A stretch of 64,000 nucleotides of DNA, taken from Tridacna crocea (lineage: Eukaryota > Mollusca > Bivalvia > Cardiida > Cardiidae). Position 1 is the stretch's first letter. Every line of letters begins with the position of its first letter. Location: NCBI GenBank assembly GCA_943736015.1, contig OX031059.1, positions 56,927,159 to 56,991,158 of the forward strand. Direction: 5' to 3'. Below, in pieces: positions 31,428 to 42,170 of the stretch. Under the pieces are notes generated by a model. That model had not been told where the DNA came from. It worked only from the letters and a program-made list of their open reading frames with translations, and ran no database searches. The position numbers and the translations under genes were made by a program.

Positions 31428-31545
31428 AACTAGTCTCATCATTTGATCAAAATCCCATCATTCTGTCTAACTTGGTGTCTAGGAAGTACTCTCAGTATGG
31501 AAAAGTCTAAAGTGGTGTCTTATGGTCACATGTAATACAGAGAAA

Positions 31546-31768
31546 TTAACCTTATACCAAAGAATCCCTGGTTTTTACGACCCTGTGATAAGAACCTTTG
31601 GAAAATATTTGGGAAAAGGAGAAAATACTGGTAACCAGCATTTTCCCCTTTTCCCACAATATTTTCCATCCTGCTGGAAACAAATTTCAATTTTTGAAAT
31701 ACATGCTTTTTGTCATTTGCTTTCAATTTGGACTAGTCTAAAATTCTGTTGTTTGGTAAAGATCTAAG
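31546..31768 (+). mobile_element. TTAA-palindrome MITE, subfamily A
   Basis: TTAACCTTATACCAAAGAATCC; the palindrome is well kept around ACTGGTAACCAGC; right end GTTTGGTAAAGATCTAA. Confidence 0.87.
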
Positions 31769-32034
31769 CAAGTGAACAGAGATGTGTCTGGGCCTGTAGT
31801 ATGTAAGCAGTCCAGGGCAATATGAATCTGTCACATTCACAGTATTGTTAATGAAGTCAGACGCCACATGAATGACAGGTCCCTATATCTACTGTATGTT
31901 CTTTTTATTCAAGCTTATAATGAATTTTGTGTCTCTTTTTTCCATTTCTTAAATGGAAAAAGAAAGGTTCAATGATTTTAGATCAATGACTAAATTGCGA
32001 CAACAGAGGAACGGTGTTCTGAAAGGACATAATC

Positions 32035-32254
32035 AGGCCTGTCGGAAGGAAATTTCATTTGGTCCGGCCAGTATGGCGAGCGACGAAGTCGCGAACCCAC
32101 GCTAGGAGGGTCTGGAGGCATGCTCCACTGGAAAAAAATTGAAAATAAGATGCTCTCTGGTGCATTCTGGCGCATTTTTTTAGGTCTATATTACGCATAA
32201 ATATATTTAAGCCATGCTGGGGGGGGGGGGGGGCGGACTGCTTCCGACGGCCTT
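32035..32254. mobile_element. 220-bp MITE with AGGCC-GTCGGAAG termini
   Basis: The left end AGGCCTGTCGGAAGGAAA and the right end GCTTCCGACGGCCTT are inverse apart from one base. Flanks ATAATC and GATAAT are similar. The interior contains a G15 run (32219-32233). Confidence 0.65.
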
Positions 32255-33264
32255 GATAATGGATTTTGCCTGTCCATCTGAATACATTGTGTTGTAAGGC
32301 CGTATTCAGAGCTTTACAATTTTAGTAACTCTCACAGGAATATTTGGGAGGGGGTTGCATGTGTCCCAGGGTACTTTCCACAAGGGGCCAAGGGGCAGAG
32401 CCTTTTGCAGGAGAGAAAAATATTTTTTTTTGAGGAAAATATAGGTCCTTTTAAAGTCTCAGTAATGTCCGAATGTGAACAGGCCTGTTTATAAAGTAAA
32501 AGTAAATTTCATTTTTACCATGATAGTGAAAATATGGCGATTTTTGACTTAAATGGTATCTAGAGGTGCAGGTCGTAAAAGTTCAAAGTCAATGGCAGAA
32601 AAAAGAATTTTGAAACTAGAACACATCCTACCATACGGCATTATCTGTTTGTTAACATCAATGATTGCCGACGATTAGCTGACTTTTCGTCTCTTCAGTG
32701 ATATAGTAGTGATGTAAACGCCATGACTGTGATGATCAATGCATAGAAACAAAACTGTCATTCACTTGCTCATTTTGTTCCCAAAATTATTGGCATTGTA
32801 AACGGAAAACACTACACAGGCTGATCATCACTTATTTGTCATCAATACAAGAAGAGTTTACTACATGGAAATAAGAAAACTGGTTCAGAATGAGCAATCT
32901 TAACTCTCCGATCTCATAATATATGAAGTGTAAACAGTAGTCCAGGTTGTCTCTCTACTACCTAATAGCACTTAAGAGATGCAATATTATCATGTGACAT
33001 TCTTGAAAACCTAGTCTGAATTTACACAAATGATAACAATAGTTGTCTCAATCAATGTCGTCCCTGAAATCGACAGACTTCTCCATGCGTTTTCGCACAC
33101 ACGTATCATGGCAACCATTGCAGTAACTGACACAGTTTGATTTTCTCCGATCTAAGATATGTGTTGTTGTTGGTAATCTGCTATATTTTTGAGTTATAAA
33201 CGGTGAGAATTACCTATTCTTTGGCTGTACAGAGGCTTTAAGAATTTATGATCAATATTTAGCT
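32255..33264. other. No recognised feature
   Basis: About 1 kb of unique sequence, no family repeat and no exon I can support. Confidence 0.5.
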
Positions 33265-33735
33265 CCGCAGACCAAAGCCACAAAACCATAAGGCCTACAG
33301 CTACCAAATTTCTTCAAGTTATAAACCTGGGGTCAAATTGACCCTGGCCTTGCTTCGGAGGACAGGATTTGTACATTGGCCTATATAGTTACGAGTGAAA
33401 AAATCTGTTTGGTCCATAATGTAAGGCCATAGGGCTACAAAATTTGGCATGTAGCTTTATCTGGTGGGTCTCTACCAAGACAGCTTTTACAATCGTCCAT
33501 AGGTCAAAATTGATCCTGCCCTGGTAGCTTTACATGGATTTGTATCGTGAAAACTTAAAAAATGTTCTTGTACCTAACCGTAGGACCTTGGGCAAACAAA
33601 TTATGTATGTTTATCTATCTAATGGACTTCTAACAAGATTGGTCTAATTATTATAACCCTGGGATCAGCCTGCACAAAACAGTTGAAGCTCTTATGTAGG
33701 CTTATATAGTGGATCTTTATGATCTTCTTGTCCCT
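33265..33735 (+). repeat. HINE-like core repeats without termini
   Basis: About three ~150-bp units (ACCATAAGGCCTACAGCTACC, TAGGGCTACAAAATTTGGCAT, GGGTCTCTACCAAGACAGC) of the same type as 58800-59590. No 5' or 3' module was found, so this is a remnant. Confidence 0.65.
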
Positions 33736-33740
33736 GACCT

Positions 33741-33966
33741 TTAACTCTTTACCAAACGACAAGATTTTAAACTGGTCCAAATTGAAAGCATTTGCAGACT
33801 ACAAAATAAGGTGACTGAAAAATTGAAATTTGTTCTGGGAAGGGTAGAAAACACTGGTAAAAGGAGAAAATGCTGGTTACCAGCATTTTCTCCTTTTCCC
33901 ACAATGTTTTCTAAAGGCTTCTTTCTCAGGGGCATCAAAAGTAGGGATTGTATGGTAATGGGTTAA
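33741..33966 (-). mobile_element. TTAA-palindrome MITE, subfamily A
   Basis: TTAACTCTTTACCAAACGAC to GTATGGTAATGGGTTAA, core GCTGGTTACCAGC. The left arm lacks GTGGG (AACACTGGTAAAAGG). Confidence 0.9.
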
Positions 33967-33968
33967 CT

Positions 33969-35017
33969 GAGCCCCCTGCGAAAAGCAGTTCTGGAATTCA
34001 TGAACAATTCCTGAACTACAGTTCATGAACAATCCCATGAACAGCAAATGGCCGGTTCATGAACAATTTTTTGTTCATGAACTTTTGGTTTTGTTCCATG
34101 AACAGTTCATGAATAACCACTCTTAATCAGTTCAATGAACTGTTCCATGAATCAAAGTTCATGAACTGGTTGTAGTATATGAGACATGTTTCTTTTTTGG
34201 CAGCAAATCTTGAAACTGAAATCCAACCCTTCAATTTCCATATTTAATAAAGGTTATGCAGCAACAAGCAGCTTGCCAAGAAGTCAGACCAAATTTGCAC
34301 TTGTAGCCACACAGCAAGTCATCATTGTTGTGACTTGCATGAACATACCCCTCTTACAGTAAATATCTGCTACTTGTATTACTGAAAATGGGTTTAAGTT
34401 ATTACCATCCTAATGCTTGTAGAAATTTCTTATCAGTTGATAAATAAGTATTTATACTGATATAATATTTTTGGGCTTTTCTAACTGACCAGAAATTGTT
34501 TTGATGTCCATCTTGAAATTATTTGTCGATATTTTGTTATTTTTTCAAAAAAGGGAGGTAATTAATGTCTCCTTTGTGATGAGAATAGAGAGGCCTAGAT
34601 TTATAGATGATAATTCTTAGATGGAATGAGTGGCTCAGTCAAAGTAGGACAAGAATACTCATTTTTAGTTATAACACCTTTTTTAGGATACTATTACAGT
34701 GGAAATAGCTGTTTTCCATTAGAATGGTCCCACCTAAATATTTAAGTTATTGAATTGTAAATCCTTGAACTTCTTACAGACAGGAAATTCATGAATTGTT
34801 CAAGAATAATCAGTTCATGAACTGATGTCAGAGTCTATTTCATGAACTGTTAGTTATAGTTCATGAACACAGAGTTCATGAACCGCCAGTTCATGAACAA
34901 CCACATGACAGTTCAATATTTTTCCTACCAGTTTTTGAATAGTTCATGAACAGTTCATGAACAAACACATGTACCATGAACTGTTCATGAACTCAAGAAC
35001 TACTTTTTGCAGGGGGT
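33969..35017. mobile_element. 1.05-kb element with GTTCATGAAC palindrome arrays
   Basis: Imperfect TIRs of about 40 bp (GAGCCCCCTGCGAAAAGCAG... and ...CTACTTTTTGCAGGGGGTC). Both subterminal regions (33990-34165 and 34790-34990) are crowded with the 10-bp palindrome GTTCATGAAC, at least 11 exact copies plus variants. The middle (34430-34740) is a diverged copy of the 376-bp MITE at 25520. It sits between a TTAACT and CTTTACC that together restore a MITE left end. No ORF. Confidence 0.7.
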
Positions 35018-35239
35018 CTTTACCAAAGACAAGATTTTTGACTGGTCCAAATTGAAAGCATTTGCAAACTACTAAATAAAGGTGACTGAAAAGTTGAAAT
35101 TTGTTCTGAGATGGATAGAAAACACTGTGGAAAAAGGAGAAAATGCTGGTTACCAGCATTTTCTCCTTTTCCTACAGTGTTTTCAAAAGGCTTCTATCTC
35201 AGGGGCATCAAAAGTAGGGATTGCGTGGTAATGAGTTAA
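35018..35239 (-). mobile_element. TTAA-palindrome MITE, left end displaced by insertion
   Basis: It begins CTTTACCAAAGACAAGATT directly after the preceding element and ends GCGTGGTAATGAGTTAA. The palindrome pairs AACACTGTGG with CTACAGTGTT. Confidence 0.88.
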
Positions 35240-35483
35240 ATATAGTTGTGATACTTTGTGAGTGTTATCATCTAAATGCTGTCTTCCAAAATTGTTCAAA
35301 TTAAAATCCTGGCAAAACTGGCCCAATCTCATGAGTCATTGATTTAACAAGTGCTTAGTGAGAACATTCTGAAAATCTTCCTTCTCTTAACCATAATTCC
35401 TGGGGCTTGCAAATTTGGATTTCCAAATAGTTCCAAGTTAAGCCCTGGGATTGAAGTTGGCCTCAGCCCAGGAGTTTCATGGT

Positions 35484-35650
35484 TTAACCCATTACCACAC
35501 AATCCCTACTTTGACGACCCTGAGAAAGAAGCCTATGGAAAACATTGTGGGAAAAGGAGAAAATGCTGGTAACCAGCATTTTCTCCTTTTCCCACAATGT
35601 TTTCTACCCTTCTTGAAAATTTCAAATTTTCAATCACTTTTATTTTGTCG
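35484..35650 (+). mobile_element. TTAA-palindrome MITE, right end truncated
   Basis: TTAACCCATTACCACACAATCC and an exact 33-bp-arm palindrome with its centre at about 35572 (GCTGGTAACCAGC). It stops after TTTATTTTGTCG where the inverted long-TIR element begins. Confidence 0.9.
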
Positions 35651-36172
35651 CTACTCTACCCTTGGCGGATCGAGCTTGATTTTTACATTCCCCCTATATG
35701 CATTTTCATTGGAAGCAGCCAGCTCTAACTGCATGAATCAAATCGCTTGTTGCATTTCATTTTTGATAAAAATAGAACAAGGTTGCAACCATTGGAATAA
35801 AAATAGAAGGTAAACATGGATAACTCTTTGGATGTGCACGGTATCTGTAATGATTTATAACCAAAGAAACATAGACAAACACTATTTACAGAAAGTTTCA
35901 GTGTGACCAAACGGTTATCGGAGGTTTTAGGCTACATTCCAGCGCCTTATGATAGAATATCAAAGTACCTTTGTGGCTATTGATTCATGTTGAATTACTG
36001 TATTCGTAAGCGGTTTGTAAAACAATATTTCATTGGCTTCCAGAAATATGATGTAAAGGGGGATAATAACCAGCATCCAATAGGGGGTGTATCGCGGGAA
36101 TCTGGAAATCGGGCTCAGTCCGCCAAGGTGAGATCCCGGATATAGTGATCGTAACATTGGCTCGCAAAGATG
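35651..36172 (-). mobile_element. Mutator-like long-TIR MITE, inverted, one end lost
   Basis: It starts within the element (CTACTCTACCCTTGGCGGAT) without its outer TIR and ends GTAACATTGGCTCGCAAAGATG. The interior matches 364-919 in reverse. The junction with the MITE at 35650 marks a deletion or rearrangement. Confidence 0.78.
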
Positions 36173-36540
36173 CTATACTCAGATACAAAATAAGGATTCC
36201 TGAAAGAATTGAAGAACTATTACCCCCTGAAATTAGACATTTTTCAGTCTGAGTATAATGTATGTCGGTTGTGAATATCAAATCATTTCCTTGTATCTTT
36301 TTTGTCACAATTCTAGATATTATTTCCTTTGCACAGTCTGTTAAGCTTTGTGTTTGATTGACTTGGGTAGCACAGGCTATTTACAGACAAAAAATTGAAG
36401 GAAAAAGAAGTGATTGTTTAAAAAAATAACAGGGTATATTGCTTGTTCCATTTGCATTTTGATCTTTTTCTGTGAATGATTTTAGAAGCTGTCTATTGTA
36501 GGCAGACGAAAAGACGTATCTGTACTCATATAACTCAACC
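36173..36540. other. No recognised feature
   Basis: Unique sequence between repeats; no exon supported. Confidence 0.5.
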
Positions 36541-36586
36541 CTTTCCCAAACCACAAAATTTTAGACTTCTCCAAGTAGAAAGCAGT

Positions 36587-36815
36587 TTAACCCTTTCCCA
36601 AACAACAAACTTTTGGACCAGACCAAATTGAAAGCATTTGCAGACGACATTTCAACTCTTGCTGAAAAGATGATTTCTGTCTATGATAGGGTAGAAAACA
36701 TTTTGGGAAAAGGAGAAAATGCTGGTTACCAGCATTTTCTCCTTTTCCCACAATGTTTTCAAAAGGCTACTATTCCAGACCCGTAAAAACCAGGGATTGT
36801 TTGGGAAAGGGTTAA
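36587..36815 (-). mobile_element. TTAA-palindrome MITE, subfamily A/B-like termini
   Basis: TTAACCCTTTCCCAAACAAC to TTTGGGAAAGGGTTAA. Core GCTGGTTACCAGC, long arms with one mismatch (ATTTTGGG/CCCACAAT). A left-end fragment of another copy (36541-36586) abuts it. Confidence 0.92.
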
Positions 36816-36990
36816 GACAATGAAATAAATGTTACTCAAAAAATGAAATTTGTATTTGGAAGGGTAATAAACATTGTGGGAAAAGGAGAAAATGCTGGTA
36901 ACCAGCATTTTCTCCTTTTCCCCCAATTTTTTTTCTAAAGGCTTCTTTGTCAGGGTCGTGAAAACCCGGGATTGTTTGGAAAGGGTTAAA
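36816..36990 (-). mobile_element. TTAA-palindrome MITE, left part missing
   Basis: It continues directly from the previous right TTAA with AATGAAATAAATGTTACTC, core GCTGGTAACCAGC, and ends TTGGAAAGGGTTAA. Confidence 0.85.
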
Positions 36991-37271
36991 GGATAAATCA
37001 GAAAGACATGACAGAAAAAAGTTAATATAGTTGCACCTCTGGGACAAAAGAAACTGTATTAGAGCCTTCAGAAAAGTGCCTCAATCGGATTATAGAGGCA
37101 CCAATACCTATTGATCAGATTTTCTTTTGAACTATGAATACAAATAGACTTTGATGAAATGTATCACAAAGGGAATACTTGTTTTCTGAGACAAAGAAGA
37201 AGTAAATATCCAGATAGAGAGCTAATATTCCTGGAAAACATTAATCCATTACTATATAATTCCATATAAGG

Positions 37272-37500
37272 ATTGTTTTGTGTTCTTTATCAAACAATCC
37301 TATTTTTCAAAGACTCCAAAAAAAGAAGGCTTTTGTAAACATTACAATTGAAAGAGACAGCATTTTCTTCTTTTCATCCAATGCATGCTACCTTTCCATT
37401 TGACAAATTCCAACATTTAAGCCTAATTTGACTTGTTGTTTGGAAATGTTTTTGAATAGGACAAGTCTGTCTGTGTACAAAATACAGTCATTTGAAGTGC
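37272..37500 (+). mobile_element. TTAA-palindrome MITE, degenerate
   Basis: TTTATCAAACAATCC, GAAGGCTTTTGTAAACATT, CAGCATTTTCTTCTTTTC and TGGAAATGTTTTTGAATAGGAC mark the order of family blocks. Termini lost. Confidence 0.55.
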
Positions 37501-37740
37501 TTGCAGTGGTATAAAGCCACATTTAGTAACAGCTCTAGTTATCTAGTTATACTCCCCCCCCCCCAAATACTCCACAAGTTGTTCACGTACCGAACTCAAA
37601 TTTACACAGAGCGTTCCTAGCATACAGTCTATAGATTTATTATAAACGGGTCAATTGTTCTTTTGCTTATCTAATGCTTTTCAATTTTTAACATTATTCC
37701 AGTTATGTTACCATGGGCAGTCACTTATCCCTGCTTTCCC
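37501..37740 (+). repeat. Class 2 HINE scrap
   Basis: TTTAGTAACAGCTCTAG (3'-module-like) is followed by TTATACTCCCCCCCC (5'-end-like with a C run) and CCGAACTCAAATTTACAC, which matches the body at 45520. It may be a remnant of two abutting elements. Confidence 0.5.
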
Positions 37741-37748
37741 GCATTTTT

Positions 37749-39899
37749 TAGCTCACCTGAGCACAAAGTGCTCATGGTGAGCTATTGTGATCGTGCTGTG
37801 TCCGTTGTGCGTAGTCCGTCGTCAACTTTTTACCTTGTGTATGCTCTAGAGGTCACATTTTCGGTATGATACTCATGAAAGTTGGTCAGGATATTTGCCT
37901 CGATGAAATATCGGACGAGTTCATAAATGGGTCATGTCGGGTCAAAAACTAGGTCAAATCTTAGAAAAACCTTGTGTATGCTCTATAGGCCACATTTTTA
38001 GTCGGATACTCATGAAAATTTGTCAGGATGTTTGTCTGGATGATATCTCTGACACGTCACAAAATGGGTCATGTGGGGTCAAAAAGTAGGTCACTAGGTC
38101 AAATCTTAGAAAAACCTTGTGTACGCTCTAAAGGCCACATTTTCAGTCCAAAACTCTTGGAAGTTCTTCAGAATGTTTGTTTTGATAAAATCTCGGACAA
38201 AGTTGAAAATGGGTCATGTGGGGTCAAAAACTAGGTCACTAGGTCAAATTTTAGAAAAATTTGTGTACACTATAAAGGTCACTTTTTTAGTCAGATACTC
38301 ATGAAAGTTGGTCAGGATGTTTGCCTGGACGAGTTTAAAAATGGGTCATGTCGGGTCAAAAACTAGGTCACTAGGTCAAATCTAAGAAAACTTTGTGTAC
38401 ACTCTAGAGGCCACATTTTCAGTCCAAAACCCTTGATAGTTGGTCAGAATGTTTGTCTTGATGATATCTGGGCCAAGTCCGAAAATGGTTCATGTCGGTT
38501 TAAAAACTAGGTCACTAAGTCAAATCCTAGAAAAACCTTGTGTATGCTCTAGAGGCCACATTTTCAGTCCGATAATCAAGAAAGTTAGTCAGGATGTTTG
38601 CCTCGATGAAATCTAGGACGAGTTTGAAAATGGGTCATGCCAGGTCAAAAACTAGACCACAAGGTCAAATCTTAGAAAAACCTTTTTTAAGCTCTAAAGG
38701 CCACATTTTCAGTCTGATACTCATGAAAATTGGTCAGGATGTTTGCCTTTATGATATCTCAGACAAGATCGAAAATGGGTCATGTGGGGGTCAAAAACAA
38801 GGTCACTAGGTCAAATTTTAGAAAAACCTTGTGTACACTCTAGAGGCCACATTTTTAGTCCAAAACTCTTGAAAGTTGGTTAGAATGTTTGTCTTGATGA
38901 TATCTCAAACAAGTTCGAAAATGGGTCATGTGGGGTCAAAAACTAGGTCACAAGGTCAAATTTTAGAAAAACATTGTGTACGCTCTAGAGGCCACATTTT
39001 CAGTCCAAAACTCTTGAAAGTTGGTCAGAATATTTGCCTTTATAATATCTTGGACAAGTTTGAAAATGGGTCATGTGTAGTCAAAAACTAGGTCACCAGG
39101 TCAAATGTTTGAAAAACCTTTCGTAGGCTCTAGAGGCCACATTTTCAGTCCAAAACTCTTGTAAGTTGGTCAGAATGTTTGCCTTGATGATATATTAGAC
39201 GAGTTTGAAAATGGGTCATTGGGAGTTAAAAACTAGGTCACCAGGTCAAATCTTAGAAAAACCTTGTATATGCTCTGGATGCCACATTTTCAGTCCAACA
39301 CTCTTGAAAATTAATCAGAATGTTTGCCTTTATAATATCTTGGATGAGTTTGAAAATGGGTCATGTTGGGTCAAAAACTGGGTCAATAGGTCAAATGTTA
39401 TAAACACCTTTTGTATGCTCTGGAGGACACATTTTCAGTCTGATACTCCTAAAACTTGTTCATTATGTTTGTCCTGGTGATACCTTGAATGAGTGTGAAA
39501 ATGGGTCATGTGGAGTTAAAAACTAGGTCAATGGGTCAAATTTTAGAAAAACCTTGTGTACACTCTAGAGGCTACATTTTTTGCCTGATACTCTTCAGAC
39601 TTGGTCAGAATGTTTGCTTTGGTGATGTCTCAAAAGAGTTTGATAATGGGTAATTGTTGGGTCCAAAACTAGGTCACTTGTACAATCTTAGAAAAACCTT
39701 TTGTACGCTGTAGAGGCCACATTTTCAGTCCAATACTCATGAAACTTGGCCAGAATGTTTGTCTTATTGATATCTCACAAGTGTTTGATAATGGGTAATG
39801 TCTGATAAAAAACTAGGTCACTGGGAAACTAGATGGTTCATGTTTGGTCGATAAGACTCAGGTGAGCGATTTCAGGGCCATCATGGCCCTCTCTTGTTT
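37749..39899 (+). mobile_element. HINE-like class 1 element A, 145-bp core, oldest copy
   Basis: The 5' end TAGCTCACCTGAGCAC folds with GTGCTCATGGTGAGCTA; microsatellite head short (GTCCGTTGTGCGTAGTCCG). About 14 diverged repeats follow, of ~145 bp (AGGTCACTAGGTCAAATC, CTCTAGAGGCCACATTTTCA, GTTGGTCAGAATGTTTG). The 3' module is GACTCAGGTGAGCGAT, hairpin GGGCCAT-C-ATGGCCC, tail CTCTCTTGTTT. ORFs of 60-91 codons inside are repeat read-throughs. Confidence 0.88.
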
Positions 39900-40358
39900 A
39901 ACTAGTACTTTGCATAAAATTCTTCCCAAGCCATGCCTTTTTCCGACATAATCACCATAGACACAAATATCAGTTATAAGAGAGGAATGAATCCTGCCCC
40001 AGTAACTTTTATCAACTCTTGTCTAGAAATTGGGCAAGCGAGCGAATTCAAACCATACCCATCTGATTTCCCCCAACTCCAATGCAAACTTCCAAGTCTG
40101 ATAATGGCAGTTCTTTTTGACTCATCTTGTACAACTTTCATGAAGAAAATTAACAAAATACAATAATTATTTATATGATATTTAATATGCAGAACTCTGC
40201 CAGAAAAAGAACAACTGCTTTGTTACACTTAGTTACACTTTTTCAGAAACTGTCTTTTACAGGGGCTCCAAATGAAAAAAACATCTTGGAAGGGGAAAAT
40301 GCTTGTAACTATCAATCATTTTCTCTTCTTTCCATAAGGTTTGAATAAAAACCTTTCC
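39900..40358. other. Mostly unique stretch, unsupported 77-codon frame
   Basis: A frame from ATG 39933 to 40166 is open on the plus strand, and a 60-codon frame overlaps on the minus. No motif or splice context. The minus strand has GGTTTGAATTCGC resembling a B-box, so this may be SINE-derived. 40280-40350 is a MITE scrap. Confidence 0.35.
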
Positions 40359-40586
40359 TTAACTCTTTACCACAAAATCCCGACTTTTAATGACCCAGAG
40401 ATAGAATCCTTTTGAAAACATTGTGGGAAAAGGAGAAAATGCTGGTAACCAGCATTTTCTCCTTTTCTCACAATGTTTTCTACCCTCCCAAGATCAAAAA
40501 TCAATTTTCGATTCACATTTATTTTGTCGTCTGCAAATGGTTTCAATTTGGAGTAGTCCAAAATTTTGTTGTTTGGTAATTAGTTA
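40359..40586 (+). mobile_element. TTAA-palindrome MITE, subfamily A
   Basis: TTAACTCTTTACCACAAAATCC to TTTGGTAATTAGTTAA. The palindrome is intact around GCTGGTAACCAGC with a single arm mismatch. Confidence 0.92.
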
Positions 40587-40674
40587 AAAAGGCTTTTACT
40601 TAAAATTGAGATTGTTTTGTATAGGACTACAGGTTTGTAATGTTTCTATAACATTTTGATTGTTTTTCTTTCAG

Positions 40675-40704
40675 AGATTCTTCTGAAAATGTTTACTTCA
40701 GAAG
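40675..40704 (+). CDS. Candidate 30-nt microexon
   Basis: A strong acceptor (TGTTTTTCTTTCAG ending at 40674) and a strong donor (AAG|GTGAGT at 40705) bracket 30 nt. Read in the phase left by the exon at 6102-6199 it is open: completing Arg, then D-S-S-E-N-V-Y-F-R, and leaving phase 2 unchanged. It lies outside the repeats, 90 bp after a MITE. Function unknown. Matching phase has a one-in-three chance of coincidence; both splice sites being good is the stronger point. Confidence 0.33.
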
Positions 40705-40799
40705 GTGAGTTTTGGCACACACCTGGTTGCACCTGATTAATCGGTCTTCCACTTGGTATCTTTCAGCGCTAATGACTTCCTAACATACTAATGACTATA

Positions 40800-40930
40800 G
40801 TAGCTCATTACCAAAATAATTTTCCAGTTTTTTATTTACAGGGACAAAAGGGGGCTTTTGAAAACAATGTGGGAAATAGAGAAAATGCTTACAACCAGCA
40901 TTTTCTCCTTTTGCTGATGATGGTTTCACC
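40800..40930 (+). mobile_element. TTAA-palindrome MITE, degenerate
   Basis: CTCATTACCAAAATAATTTTCC, GGGGGCTTTTGAAAACAATG, then AATGCTTACAACCAGCATTTTC. The right half is absent. Confidence 0.6.
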
Positions 40931-41045
40931 TCCTTCATTGTCAAGTTACATACTGTGAACCGTCTTTTATGAAAATTTCGGCCTCTGCAACTTCTAATAA
41001 CCGGTATTCTGCTGAATAACTAAAATTACATTTTTCAGTTGGATA

Positions 41046-41276
41046 TTAACTCTTTTAACCAAACAACAGAATCTTAGACTGGTTCAATTTGAAAGAGGTT
41101 GCTAACAATGAAATAAATATAACTCAAAAACTGAAATTTGTTTCCAGCAGGGTAGCAAATATTGTGGAAAAAGGAGAAAATGCTGCTTACCAGCATTTTC
41201 CCCTTTTCCCACAATGTTTTCAAAAGGCTTCTGTCTCGGGGTCTTAAAAACCAGGGATTATTTTGGTAAAGGGTTA
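41046..41276 (-). mobile_element. TTAA-palindrome MITE, subfamily A
   Basis: TTAACTCTTTTAACCAAACAAC to TTTTGGTAAAGGGTTAA. Core GCTGCTTACCAGC, few arm mismatches. Confidence 0.9.
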
Positions 41277-41340
41277 ATAACCCAAATATTGCCGTTTCAA
41301 AGTTTTGTTTTGGGGAATTATATCTTCTTATGGGACAGTT

Positions 41341-41400
41341 TTGATTCAGGATCAGACTGCATGTCTTGTGTAGTTTGATCTTGGATCTACACAGTCTGCA
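41341..41400. repeat. Dispersed GTAGATCAAGATCAGAC hairpin repeat
   Basis: TTCAGGATCAGACTGCATG and GTTTGATCTTGGATCTACAC pair; AAAAGGTCAGCTAGTCGGGC follows as in other copies. Confidence 0.68.
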
Positions 41401-41635
41401 AAAGGTCAGCTAGTCGGGCATAGGAGCCAAAGGGAAAATATGAAAAAGTCTGGACTTTTGTCATTTGGTGAAGGGTTTACCATAAGCCTGCTAAATCATG
41501 TATTTTTTATTCAATGCAGAAAGCACCATTTCCTCCTACAACAAACAAAATATTGCATAATTCTTCTCTACAGTCTGATCTTCATCACCACCGTTTGCTA
41601 ATCTACCTTGCCTAATGTATATTGCATTTTAAGAG

Positions 41636-41860
41636 TTAACCCATTACCACACAATCCTGACTTTTAAAGACCCTGAGAAAGGCCTTCTGAAGACATTGTG
41701 GGAAAAGGAGAAAATGCTGGTAGCCAGCATTTTCTTCTTTTCCCACAATGTTTTTTTCCCTATCTCAAAAAAAATTCAAATTTTCAGTCACTTTTGTTTT
41801 GTCGTATGCAAATGCTTCCAATTTGGAAGTCTAAAATTTTGTTGTTTGGTAAAGAGTTAG
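41636..41860 (+). mobile_element. TTAA-palindrome MITE, subfamily A
   Basis: TTAACCCATTACCACACAATCC to TTTGGTAAAGAGTTAG. Core GCTGGTAGCCAGC; arms intact but for one T (TTTTCTTCTTTTCC). Confidence 0.9.
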
Positions 41861-41907
41861 CTCCTCCTCTTTGAAATATTTCAACAGCTATTATTGAACC
41901 TAATGTA

Positions 41908-42135
41908 TTAACCCATTACCACACAATCCCTACTTTTGACGCCCCTCATTATGAAGCCTTTAGAAAACATTGTGGGAAAAGGAGAAAATGCTGGTAACCA
42001 GCATTTTCTCCTTTTCCCACAATGTTTCTACCCTTCACAAAACAAATTTCAAATTTTCAGTCACTTTTATTTTATCGTCTGCAAATGCTTTCAATTTGGA
42101 CCAGTCTAAAATTTTGTCGTTTGGTAATGAGTTAA
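41908..42135 (+). mobile_element. TTAA-palindrome MITE, subfamily A, well preserved
   Basis: TTAA at both ends, TTAACCCATTACCACACAATCC to TTTGGTAATGAGTTAA, core GCTGGTAACCAGC and arms perfect to GAAAACATTGTGGG. Good reference copy. Confidence 0.93.
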
Positions 42136-42170
42136 TTAAATTTTTTTCACTCAGCCTATGATATTAACTC

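Noticed and set aside
33990-34990. GTTCATGAAC as p53-type or steroid-receptor response elements
   Set aside because: It does not match the purine-purine-purine-C half-site of p53 or the AGAACA-N3-TGTTCT receptor motif. Its restriction to element ends fits transposon structure better.
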